From contig CAJTUV010000041.1 of the NCBI GenBank assembly GCA_910579515.1, forward strand, positions 1-27,808: 27,808 nucleotides of DNA. Reading direction: 5' to 3'. Below, one piece after another: positions 20,798 through 27,808 of the stretch (positions within the stretch are counted from its first letter, which is position 1; each line of letters opens with the position of its first letter). The stretch is from an uncultured Hungatella sp. (GTDB lineage: Bacteria; Bacillota; Clostridia; Lachnospirales; Lachnospiraceae). Under the pieces are notes generated by a model that had not been told where the DNA came from, did no database searches, and was given only the letters and a program-made list of their open reading frames with translations. The translations under genes were made by a program, and so were the position numbers.

Positions 20798-23700
20798 ATG
20801 GCAAGTTTATCAAGCACAAGCGTATCAAGTTCTAACAGCCTGGGTAATACATCGTTGAGAGGATTTGGCGGTCTGGCTTCAGGAATTGACAGAGATGCGA
20901 TTATCGAGCAGCTGTCCCTGGCTACCAATACAAAAATTAACAGTCAAAAGACAGCTATGACTAAGCTTCAGTGGAAGCAGGAGGCATACAGAGGAATCAC
21001 AGACAGGATCTTGGATTTAACAGATAAGTATGCCAGCTATTCTTCCAGCAGCAATTTAAAAGATGCCTCTATCTTTTCCAAAAGCATTGTGACAACTCAC
21101 GGAGTAGAAGCTTCCACCAGATTTGTGACGGCTTCAGGAAGTTCCGCATTGGTGAATAATGTTTCCATCACTGGCGTAAAGCAGTTAGCTACTTCTACTG
21201 TACGTCAGTCCAACGCCCATATCAGCAGCGACGGCTTGAAAACCAGTTTAGGGAAGGACTTTAGCGGCGATGTAGGCGATTCCTTTTCCTATTCTTCTAA
21301 TTTAAGTGGACGTCAGTTGACGATAGGAATTTTGCAGCCGGGAAGTAAGCCCGGAGAGAAGCCTACTCTGACGAAATCAATTACCTATAAGTTTGAAGCT
21401 TCTTATAAAGATAATGATGGAAAAGAGCATAAGATTAATTATACGCCTGAGAAGGGAAAAGAGCCTGATGCAGATTTTTATAAACAGTTAGCAGGCCAGT
21501 TAAATGAGGCGCTGAAATATTCAGATGACGAGATCATTATTGATGAAACCCATAAGAAAAAGATTTCAGAACTTATGGAGTTTCAATATGATGAAGGAAC
21601 CAATGAGATAAAACTGGTTGAGAAATCCAATGACGGATATACATTTGCAATCAGTCAGAGCTCTTCTGCCCTGAAAGGTGTGGGAGTGAACGCTGACGAG
21701 CCGATTAAGATGTCGGACGGGGTTAGCTTTTCAGCTGATAAGACTGTGCAGAAGCAGACCACAATAGATTATCTGACCAATAAATCTCTGATATTTGAAT
21801 ATGATGGAGCTCAGAAGACAGTTGCTCTGATTACAAGCGCAGATGCAGCGTATCTGAAAAATGACGAGAACTTTAAGGATGAGCATGGTAATGTTCTTAC
21901 CGGCGACGATTTAGCCGAGGCAAAATTCAAGGAGATGAAGAGCAGGCTTCAGGCACGTCTGGATACAGCTTTTGGTAAAGACGCAATTAAGGTTAACTAT
22001 AACGATGGAGAAGCATTGACTTTCCAGACAGGCAACGCCACATCCACCGTATCAATCTTATCAAAAGATGATAACCTTCTTAAGAATTTAGGGCTGGAGT
22101 TTGGATCTTCTAATAAGGTAAATCCAGATGGAAAATTAGGCCAGGCAGCGCTGGGACTTAATGCAAATGATTATACAAAGGCTAACGGCCAGTTAGATCT
22201 TGTGATTAATGGTGTAAGCATTAATGGTCTGACTGCTAACAGCACGGTTTCTGAGATTTTGTCAAAAATTAATTCTACTAAGGCGGCAGGTGTGAAGGCC
22301 ACTTATGTGGAAGCCACAGGTCAGTTTATGCTGGTATCCAGCGAGACCGGAGCAGGAAGACAGATTTCTCTGGATTCCGAGCTGTCAAAGGCATTATTTG
22401 GCGGTAATGAGGCAGACGAGAACGGGAATTTGGTAGATGAAAACGGGAATGTGGTCGCTACAAAGGATGCAGACGGGAAATTCTGGCTGACGTCAGATCC
22501 GAGCCAGCAGGTAGATGCATCTGGCAGATACTTAAATGCGGACGGTAAATTTATTTCAAAAGACGGAAGCCTTGTTAACGGCTCTGGGCAGCTGGTGAAT
22601 GAAGATGGGAAGTTAATTGATGGGACTGGACATCTGATTGACAAAAACGGATATTGGATTAATGACAAAGGTCAGTTTGTCGATGCAAATGATAAAGCTA
22701 TCAACAAAGACGGTCACTTCATTGATGAGAAAAACAGATTGGTGGATGCCAATGGACATCTGGTAGATAAAGATGGATACCTGATTGATGAAAAAGGCAA
22801 CTTTGTGGATAAAGACGGAAATAAGATCGACAAAGAAGGATATCTGATTGATGAGAATGGCAATTATTTGTCTTCTGGCGGCGAGGCAGTAAAACAGGAT
22901 GAAGCAGGCGGCTGGTGGAAAGTAGATAAAAACGGCAACTATTTAGGTACTTCTTCTGATGGAAGAGATATTTCCATTAAGGAAGATGCCGATGGCAAAT
23001 GGTACGAAGTAGATGAGAATAACAATATTGTTACCGATGCCGATGGAAATAAGGTAGAGGCGGTGGGAGCAAACCGTATAGCAGGAGATCCGGCTGCTAA
23101 GGGAGTCGGCGTTACGGATGATAATCCAGTAAAAACAGATGCTGATCTTAACTCTTCCGGCGGTCTCGTTAAAACAGATGGTCCGATTTTGAAAGGTCTT
23201 GAGAGAATTGAGAATTTAAAACAGAGCATGGAAGAGGGAAGAAATGCTAAGATTGAAGTAAGCTATGGAAACGGAATTTATGTAGATTTAGAGCGTTCTT
23301 CCAATACCTTCAATCTGGAGGGGTTGACCGTTACTGTGTCCGGCGTCTTTGGCGGAGAGTATAAGACAGAAAATGGAAAGGAGACATGGGTGAGAGATAC
23401 CTCTCAGGCAGTCACCTTCAGCGCCAAAGCAGATGTAGATGCAGCTGTAGAGCGAGTAAAGAGCTTCATGGAAGACTTTAACACCATGATTTCAGAGATC
23501 AATGGTCAGGTTACTGCCCGTCCAGACGGAAGCTATGGCCCATTGACCGATGAGCAGAAGGCAGAAATGGATGAAACTTCCATTGAAAACTGGGAGAAAA
23601 AAGCGAAGCAGGGAATTTTGTTTAACGATGATGTGATTCGTGATTTAAGCGCCAGTACCCAGGGAATTCTTTCAAAGTTTATGAGCTATGGAGTGAATTA

Positions 23701-24145
23701 TCAGGATTTAGAGAAGATTGGTATCACATATTCCGAAGACTATTTGGATGGTGGAACCCTGGTTTTTGATGAATCTAAGTTCCGTAGTGCCATGGAGAGT
23801 GATCCGGAATTGGTTTCTAATATCTTCACTGGCGGAGGAGACGTAAAGAAGGGGCTGATGGATGTTGTAGAGGAGACACTCAATCCTTACGCAACCCGTT
23901 ATGCTTCCAAGAATGGCGGTTCTTATGGACGTCTGGTCGAGGTTGCCGGTACAGAGAAGAAGCCGACCACTCTTTTAAATAACCAGATTTATAAACAGCT
24001 TAAGGAGATGGAGGAAACTATCACTAAGCTTCGGAGTCAGCTTAAGGTGGAGCAGGACCGCTATATTGCTCAGTTCACCACTATGGAAAATCTGATCAAT
24101 AAGATGAATAACCAGTCAAGCTACTTATCACAGATTACAGGGTAA
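20798..24145 (+). CDS. fliD: Flagellar filament cap protein FliD with a long repeat insertion
   Basis: 1115 aa, against roughly 450-550 for most FliD. FliD (HAP2) caps the filament and folds flagellin into it. The FliD_N region is at about residues 23-120 (GFGGLASGIDRDAIIEQLS...KLQWKQEAYRGI). FliD_C begins near 450 (LDLVINGVSINGLTANSTVS) and resumes after 880 (VERVKSFMEDFNTMISEING...KQGILFNDDVIRDL), ending with the helical LRSQLKVEQDRYIAQFTTME for D0/D1. Between lie 250-450 (extra beta domain) and about 545-790, an Asp/Gly/Asn-rich insertion containing 18 tandem heptads at 574-699. AAAGGAG lies 10 nt before the ATG. The terminal regions look intact, so the protein should still cap; the insertion would project outward. 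Confidence 0.93.
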   Translation: MASLSSTSVSSSNSLGNTSLRGFGGLASGIDRDAIIEQLSLATNTKINSQKTAMTKLQWKQEAYRGITDRILDLTDKYASYSSSSNLKDASIFSKSIVTTHGVEASTRFVTASGSSALVNNVSITGVKQLATSTVRQSNAHISSDGLKTSLGKDFSGDVGDSFSYSSNLSGRQLTIGILQPGSKPGEKPTLTKSITYKFEASYKDNDGKEHKINYTPEKGKEPDADFYKQLAGQLNEALKYSDDEIIIDETHKKKISELMEFQYDEGTNEIKLVEKSNDGYTFAISQSSSALKGVGVNADEPIKMSDGVSFSADKTVQKQTTIDYLTNKSLIFEYDGAQKTVALITSADAAYLKNDENFKDEHGNVLTGDDLAEAKFKEMKSRLQARLDTAFGKDAIKVNYNDGEALTFQTGNATSTVSILSKDDNLLKNLGLEFGSSNKVNPDGKLGQAALGLNANDYTKANGQLDLVINGVSINGLTANSTVSEILSKINSTKAAGVKATYVEATGQFMLVSSETGAGRQISLDSELSKALFGGNEADENGNLVDENGNVVATKDADGKFWLTSDPSQQVDASGRYLNADGKFISKDGSLVNGSGQLVNEDGKLIDGTGHLIDKNGYWINDKGQFVDANDKAINKDGHFIDEKNRLVDANGHLVDKDGYLIDEKGNFVDKDGNKIDKEGYLIDENGNYLSSGGEAVKQDEAGGWWKVDKNGNYLGTSSDGRDISIKEDADGKWYEVDENNNIVTDADGNKVEAVGANRIAGDPAAKGVGVTDDNPVKTDADLNSSGGLVKTDGPILKGLERIENLKQSMEEGRNAKIEVSYGNGIYVDLERSSNTFNLEGLTVTVSGVFGGEYKTENGKETWVRDTSQAVTFSAKADVDAAVERVKSFMEDFNTMISEINGQVTARPDGSYGPLTDEQKAEMDETSIENWEKKAKQGILFNDDVIRDLSASTQGILSKFMSYGVNYQDLEKIGITYSEDYLDGGTLVFDESKFRSAMESDPELVSNIFTGGGDVKKGLMDVVEETLNPYATRYASKNGGSYGRLVEVAGTEKKPTTLLNNQIYKQLKEMEETITKLRSQLKVEQDRYIAQFTTMENLINKMNNQSSYLSQITG
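22517..22894 (+). repeat. 21-bp in-frame repeat array (18 units) inside fliD
   Basis: Eighteen consecutive units of exactly 21 bp without indels, each coding a heptad of form x-x-Gly-x-hydrophobic-hydrophobic-Asp/Asn, e.g. KDGYLID, EKGNFVD, KDGHFID, EDGKLID, ANGHLVD. Two units lack the Gly (ANDKAIN, EKNRLVD). Isolated further units lie before (ENGNLVD, near 22420-22450) and after (about 22925 and 23005-23060). Units differ at many synonymous sites, so the array is not a fresh expansion. Confidence 0.9.
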
Positions 24146-24152
24146 ATGAGAG

Positions 24153-24188
24153 TTGCCGTCGTTTTGTCGAAAGACGAGACGACGGCAA
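24153..24188 (+). other. 16-bp GAAA-capped hairpin between fliD and fliS
   Basis: TTGCCGTCGT (24153-24162) and ACGACGGCAA (24179-24188) pair perfectly; the inner bases extend the stem by six more pairs (two G-U) to a GAAA tetraloop at 24169-24172. No T-run follows, so it is more likely an mRNA stability or processing element or a partial terminator. Confidence 0.6.
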
Positions 24189-24221
24189 ACCATAGAGGAA
24201 GTTTTTGAGGAAGGGATTTGA

Positions 24222-24626
24222 ATGAGCGGATATAATCGTTACAAAGAGAAAAGCATTTATTCAATGACAGGTCCTGAGCTGCTCTTGCTGGTTTATGATG
24301 AGGCGATTAAGCGTTTAACCAGGGCAGAGCATTCGTTAGAGGAAAAAAACTATGAAGATTTTGACGATTGTCTGATGCGAACCAGCAGAATTGTACGATA
24401 TCTGCGGGAAATTTTGGACATGAGCCAGCCGATTAGCAGAGATCTGAGACGGATTTATGACTATCTGATTTACGATATCAGCAGAATTAAAGCCGGAAGA
24501 GAGCGTAGGCGAGATGAAATAGGGCGTATCCGTCATATTCTTTCCGAATTAAAGGATGCTTTCGAGGGGGCAAGTAAGAAAGTGAACGATATGCATATGG
24601 TCAAGGAGCGAGATATCAGAGGATAG
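24222..24626 (+). CDS. fliS: Flagellin export chaperone FliS
   Basis: 134 aa. YNRYKEKSIYSMTGPELLLLVYDEAIKRLTRAE at the N-terminus and LREILDMSQPISRDLRRIYDYLIY in the middle are the diagnostic FliS segments. FliS is a four-helix cytoplasmic chaperone that holds the C-terminus of flagellin before export. It follows fliD as in most flagellated Firmicutes. The tail after residue 110 is basic and slightly longer than in short homologues. The start is preceded by GAGGAAGGG. Confidence 0.93.
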   Translation: MSGYNRYKEKSIYSMTGPELLLLVYDEAIKRLTRAEHSLEEKNYEDFDDCLMRTSRIVRYLREILDMSQPISRDLRRIYDYLIYDISRIKAGRERRRDEIGRIRHILSELKDAFEGASKKVNDMHMVKERDIRG

Positions 24627-24642
24627 AAGGGGCATGGCATAG

Positions 24643-25059
24643 ATGGAAGTAGATATGACAAAAGTGATGATTCTTCTTCAGAGGAGATATAATTCGGTTC
24701 GTGAGGTAGACAGACTGACAAAGGAATTGGAGAAAGTGATTGCCCGAGGGGACGAGGTTTCTACTATGCTGATTCTTGAAATGCGTGGAGAAGAGCTGGG
24801 CAAAATTGATCAGTGCATGGAGGAGATATGGGAGATGGGGGTATCTGACAAAGGGCAGAATGAGATATTAAGAGATCTGCTGCTGTCAGATCCTGTTGAA
24901 CGTGTTGGGAAGAGTCGGGAAGAGGAAAAGATTTTTGAGATAAGGCAAAAGACGGAAGGGATATTAAAAAGTTTGCGCGTTGTGGATCAAAGATTAAACC
25001 AAAAACTGACAGGAAAAAAATCTTATTACAACGCGGGAGCGCTGGCAGGACATAAATAA
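24643..25059 (+). CDS. Small coiled-coil protein, possible FliT/FlgN-type flagellar chaperone
   Basis: 138 aa, helical and charged, with heptad-like runs in the first 60 residues (RRYNSVREVDRLTKELEKVI) and around 105-125. I do not recognise it from sequence. It lies 16 bp after fliS, the place where FliT or FlgN-like chaperones commonly lie, and the size and helical nature fit; the C-terminal QRLNQKLTGKKSYYNAG resembles the exposed tail found in some FlgN-like proteins. The functional call is therefore mainly from context. Start ATG 24643; ATG 24655 is an alternative. Confidence 0.6.
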   Translation: MEVDMTKVMILLQRRYNSVREVDRLTKELEKVIARGDEVSTMLILEMRGEELGKIDQCMEEIWEMGVSDKGQNEILRDLLLSDPVERVGKSREEEKIFEIRQKTEGILKSLRVVDQRLNQKLTGKKSYYNAGALAGHK

Positions 25060-25080
25060 TACCATAGTGGTGAGAGAAGT

Positions 25081-26253
25081 ATGAATCAATCATTGTTTGA
25101 GGGACGTTCTTTGGTGGGAATCGTGTCTTCGATTATCCGTCAGGATGCTTCGCAAGTTTTATTGAACCGCCTGGAGTGGGACAGTATGTTCCGACTGGCG
25201 GATTTTCATAAAGTGGCCAATATTGTATATCTGGGAGTTTTAGGTAGCGGCGAAGCTTTGCCGGAGAAATGGAAAGACCGTTTTTTTACACGCTACCAGG
25301 AGGCTCTGCTGTTCGGAGAGCATTGTAAAGAGTCTGTCCAGGAAGTTTTAACCTGGCTGGATATGAGAGAAATTTCGTGTACCATGCTTACCTCCGAAAA
25401 CATTCGGGATTATTATGTGATTCCTGAAACAGCAGAAAGCGGAACGGTGCAAATTTTGCTGGATGATGAGAATTATTTTTTGGCCAAAGGCTACCTGATT
25501 GATTTGGGATATGAAACCGATCAGATTTATAAAGGAGTAGGGGAACGTTTAAAGCGAGTATCTGGTGTTCCTATCATATTATATAATCATTTGCCATTTA
25601 TAACGGCTAAATTTAACAAGAATATGACAAAACTTTTAGAAACCGCGGTTTTGAGAGAACCCTATAGTCATATTCGAATACTTACTCCTGAAAATGAGTT
25701 TATATACCGCATGGCCTCGGCTGCATATCGGTATGCGGACGATATGTTAACCTTGCGGGAAGTGTTGGATATTTTTCTTTTCCATAAGACATGGAGAGAA
25801 GAAATGAATGATGAAGCTATCTGGCAAAAGCTGGAAGGATTTCAGATTGATTTTTTAGCGGAGAAAATCCTTCGAATCGCGTATATGTGGTTCGGAGATA
25901 AGGCGGATGATTATTTTACCGATCAGCTGGAAGATTTAACGGAATATGACGTCCTGGAGGACAGGATGCTGACAAGCGGTGAGATTAATCACGAAAAGGA
26001 TGAACAGGCTTTAAAGCTGAGGAAGCTGATTCAGAAGGAGCTTGACAAGGAAAAACGGGCAGAGGAGAAGGAGCTGCGAAGAGAGAAAATAGGAAAATTT
26101 TTTGAGGGAATCATGAAACGAGTAAGATGGTGTTTTCCTGACTATCATTATATGGTTTCTATTTATCCTTTGCTGGAAAAGCTGCCGTTCCTTCTTCCGA
26201 TTTTCTGGATCATTCGGGCGTTGAGGCTTGTGTGGAGAGTGATATTAGGATAA
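25081..26253 (+). CDS. Degenerate nucleotidyltransferase-family protein
   Basis: 390 aa. The overall pattern (helical N-terminus, a beta strand region around 115-150, then ILTPENEFIYRMASAAYRY...LTLREVLDIFLF) matches the nucleotidyltransferase family seen as PF14907 (NTP_transf_5), common in Lachnospiraceae. Where active members show an acidic pair of the kind DIDLLV, this one reads GTVQILLDDEN, so the catalytic metal site looks lost or rearranged. A highly charged Lys/Glu helix at about 320-345 precedes a hydrophobic C-terminal segment (about 360-388) that could bind membrane. It follows the flagellar genes by 21 bp and is probably cotranscribed; its role there is unknown. Confidence 0.6.
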   Translation: MNQSLFEGRSLVGIVSSIIRQDASQVLLNRLEWDSMFRLADFHKVANIVYLGVLGSGEALPEKWKDRFFTRYQEALLFGEHCKESVQEVLTWLDMREISCTMLTSENIRDYYVIPETAESGTVQILLDDENYFLAKGYLIDLGYETDQIYKGVGERLKRVSGVPIILYNHLPFITAKFNKNMTKLLETAVLREPYSHIRILTPENEFIYRMASAAYRYADDMLTLREVLDIFLFHKTWREEMNDEAIWQKLEGFQIDFLAEKILRIAYMWFGDKADDYFTDQLEDLTEYDVLEDRMLTSGEINHEKDEQALKLRKLIQKELDKEKRAEEKELRREKIGKFFEGIMKRVRWCFPDYHYMVSIYPLLEKLPFLLPIFWIIRALRLVWRVILG

Positions 26254-26258
26254 GAAAA

Positions 26259-26295
26259 ACCCCTGCAGTTGAACATAATATTTGACTGCGGGGGT
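26259..26295 (+). terminator. Terminator between the nucleotidyltransferase-like gene and punA
   Basis: ACCCCTGCAGT (26259-26269) and ACTGCGGGGGT (26285-26295) pair over 11 bp with one U-G, followed by ATTTTAAA. It ends the flagellar-side transcription unit 6 bp after the stop codon. I see no convincing promoter for punA in the remaining 20 bp, so some read-through is likely. Confidence 0.65.
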
Positions 26296-26315
26296 ATTTT
26301 AAAGGGGAGAAAACA

Positions 26316-27152
26316 ATGAATCCAGTATACGAAAAGTTGATGAAGTGTTATGAGAGTGTAAAAGAGAAAGTGAAGTTTACTCCTAAGGTAGCCTTGGTTC
26401 TTGGCTCTGGATTGGGAGACTATGCAGAGGATATAAAGATAACAGCCACCCTTGACTACCATGACATTGAAGGATTTCCGGTGTCCACCATTCCGGGCCA
26501 TAAAGGACGGTTTGTATTTGGATATGTGGAAGAGACTCCAGTGGTGATTATGCAGGGACGGGTTCATTTTTATGAAGGATATTCTATTCAGGATGTGGTG
26601 CTTCCGATCCGGCTGATGAAGCTTATGGGAGCGGAGGTGCTGTTTTTGACCAACGCGGCGGGAGGTGTAAATTTTGATTTTCATGCCGGAGACTTGATGC
26701 TTATTAAAGACCATATCAGTATGTTTGTTCCCTCTCCGCTTATTGGAGCGAATTTAGATGAGCTGGGAGTCCGTTTTCCTGACATGAGTGATATTTATGA
26801 CAGAGAACTGCGGGATATGATTAAAAACCTGGCAAGGGACTTGGAAATTTCTCTCCAGGAAGGCATTTATATTCAGCTGACAGGCCCTGCTTATGAATCT
26901 CCGGCTGAGGTGCAAATGTGCCGGATTTTAGGTGGAGATGCTGTGGGAATGAGCACAGCTTGCGAGGCATTGGCCGCCAACCATATGGGAATGAAGATCT
27001 GTGGAATTTCCTGTATCTCCAATCTGGCGTGTGGGATGACGGATCAGCCGTTAAGTCATAAAGAGGTTCAGGAGGCAGCAGATAAAGTGGCGCCTAGATT
27101 TAAGAAATTAGTTACAAACGTCATTGCTGAAATTGGAAGGGACAGAGGATGA
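26316..27152 (+). CDS. punA: Purine-nucleoside phosphorylase (trimeric PNP type)
   Basis: 278 aa. Phosphorolysis of inosine/guanosine nucleosides to base and (deoxy)ribose 1-phosphate for salvage. Visible motifs: VALVLGSGLGDYAE near 27, STIPGHKGRF with the phosphate-binding residues, GRVHFYEGYS near 88, TNAAGGVN at 112-119, GPAYESPAEVQM from 190, and GMSTACEALAANH. Length and motifs fit the trimeric PunA/PNP group rather than hexameric DeoD. The ribosome site is GGGGAG. Overlaps udk by 4 bp (ATGA). Confidence 0.94.
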   Translation: MNPVYEKLMKCYESVKEKVKFTPKVALVLGSGLGDYAEDIKITATLDYHDIEGFPVSTIPGHKGRFVFGYVEETPVVIMQGRVHFYEGYSIQDVVLPIRLMKLMGAEVLFLTNAAGGVNFDFHAGDLMLIKDHISMFVPSPLIGANLDELGVRFPDMSDIYDRELRDMIKNLARDLEISLQEGIYIQLTGPAYESPAEVQMCRILGGDAVGMSTACEALAANHMGMKICGISCISNLACGMTDQPLSHKEVQEAADKVAPRFKKLVTNVIAEIGRDRG

Positions 27153-27763
27153 ATATGATTGTGATTGGAATTGCCGGTGGCACCGGTTCAGGGAAATCGA
27201 CCTTTACAAATCGTTTGAAAGAGGAGTTTCAAGACCAGGTGGCTGTGCTATATCATGATAATTATTATCAGGCCCAGGACAATCTTCCTTTTGAAGAACG
27301 AAAAAAGGTGAACTATGACCATCCGGATGCCTTTGAGACAGAATTGCTTTTAAAGCAGCTTAAGGAACTGAAAGAAGGAAAGGCAATTCAATGTCCGGTG
27401 TACGATTATTCCCAGCACAATCGCTCTAAAGAAGTGACTGTGGTAGAACCCAGGCCTGTGATTCTTTTGGAAGGCATTCTAGTGTTGGCAGACTCCAGGC
27501 TGCGAGAGCTTTTGGATATCAAAATCTATGTGGAAGCAGATGCAGATGAGCGGATTTTGCGCAGAGTGATTCGAGACGTGAAGGAACGGGGAAGAGATAT
27601 TGAAGGGGTAGCGAAACAGTATCTGACCACAGTAAAACCCATGCATTATCTGTATGTGGAGCCTACCAGGGCGCTGGCAGATATTGTAATTAACAGCGGC
27701 ATGAATGAAATCGCGTTTTGGCTGGTGAAGACAAATATCAGTAAAATTTTGGAGATCGAGTAG
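27149..27763 (+). CDS. udk: Uridine/cytidine kinase
   Basis: 204 aa. Phosphorylates uridine and cytidine in pyrimidine salvage. P-loop GGTGSGKST at residues 10-18, then YHDNYYQAQDNLPFEERKKVNYDHPDAFE, PVYDYSQHNR and ILLEGILVL in the usual order; RRVIRDVKERGRDIEGVAKQY is the lid region. Length matches the family. Its last codons and stop (ATC GAG TAG) lie at the proposed end of a group II intron, so the very C-terminus may have been altered by the insertion. Translationally coupled to punA. Confidence 0.95.
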   Translation: MNMIVIGIAGGTGSGKSTFTNRLKEEFQDQVAVLYHDNYYQAQDNLPFEERKKVNYDHPDAFETELLLKQLKELKEGKAIQCPVYDYSQHNRSKEVTVVEPRPVILLEGILVLADSRLRELLDIKIYVEADADERILRRVIRDVKERGRDIEGVAKQYLTTVKPMHYLYVEPTRALADIVINSGMNEIAFWLVKTNISKILEIE

Positions 27764-27808
27764 GAGGTAGGCGATTATTTCGTCTACCGACCTCTCACAC
27801 CACCGTGC
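27764..27808 (-). ncRNA. 3' end of a group II intron (domain VI and part of V), cut by window edge
   Basis: Read on the minus strand, these bases begin GCACGGTGGTGTGAGAGG, which resembles the 3' strand of domain V plus the linker common in bacterial group II introns, and continue into a hairpin with arms GGTAGACG and CGCCTACC (plus-strand 27768-27790), as in domain VI. The strand then continues CTCCTACTCGAT, a common intron 3' terminus. The rest of the intron and any reverse transcriptase would lie beyond the right edge, so this is a pattern-based call. Confidence 0.55.

Noticed and set aside
22517..22894. Heptads of FliD as a coiled coil
   Set aside because: A fixed glycine at position 3, adjacent hydrophobics at 5-6 and Asp/Asn at 7 do not give the a/d spacing of a coiled coil.
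22321..23229. Minus-strand open frames within the FliD repeat region
   Set aside because: Antisense shadows of a repetitive gene; no ribosome sites and Ser/Pro-rich products from reversed Gly/Asp codons.
26163..26714. 183-codon minus-strand frame opposite punA
   Set aside because: Antisense shadow spanning a terminator and the punA start; composition (His/Ser/Asn-rich) is that of a non-coding frame.

Overview
The window looks like chromosome from a spore-forming, flagellated member of the Clostridia, most likely a Lachnospiraceae-type gut or anaerobe genome. The reasons are a complete spoIIIAA-AH operon, spoIVB, an Asp23-nusB-xseA-xseB-ispA-dxs-tlyA-nadK-argR-recN block in the usual Firmicutes order, strong AGGAGG-type ribosome sites, and moderate GC. 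I cannot name the species.

Layout. 1-559: left edge with two degenerate copies of the 3' end of an Rpn-type (PD-(D/E)XK nuclease/putative transposase) gene and a good terminator. 560-5840: the eight-gene spoIIIA operon, which builds the mother-cell half of the SpoIIIA-SpoIIQ channel. 5932-14925: a housekeeping run of envelope-stress protein Asp23, transcription factor NusB, exonuclease VII, isoprenoid precursor synthesis (ispA, dxs), rRNA methylation (tlyA), NAD kinase, arginine repressor and RecN. 14920-16606: a small DUF4321-type membrane protein (minus strand) and the forespore signalling protease spoIVB. 16607-16953: a structured 129-bp tandem repeat where spo0A would commonly follow spoIVB. 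16954-18856: a BlaI-type repressor and an M56 (BlaR1-like) sensor protease with two clear operators, convergent to spoIVB.

18999-20646 (minus) is a two-gene overlapping unit: a ParA/MinD-like ATPase and a ComFB-domain protein with a long Pro/Glu linker. Divergent from it on the plus strand is a flagellar group: a giant fliD (1115 aa, about twice the usual size), fliS, a small coiled-coil gene in the position of a FliT/FlgN-type chaperone, and a degenerate nucleotidyltransferase-fold protein. The window ends with punA-udk (purine nucleoside phosphorylase and uridine kinase, overlapping by 4 bp). The last ~45 bases look like the 3' end of a group II intron lying on the minus strand against the udk stop codon.

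The most unusual items are the FliD insertion, built of 18 tandem 7-residue units of form x-x-G-x-hydrophobic-hydrophobic-Asp/Asn (exact 21-bp period), and the ParA-ComFB pair facing it across a shared 151-bp promoter region. Together they are the best candidate here for a little-described system, possibly linking flagellar cap assembly or placement to a ParA positioning ATPase and a cyclic-dinucleotide-receptor-type domain. That functional link is inference from position and domain content only.
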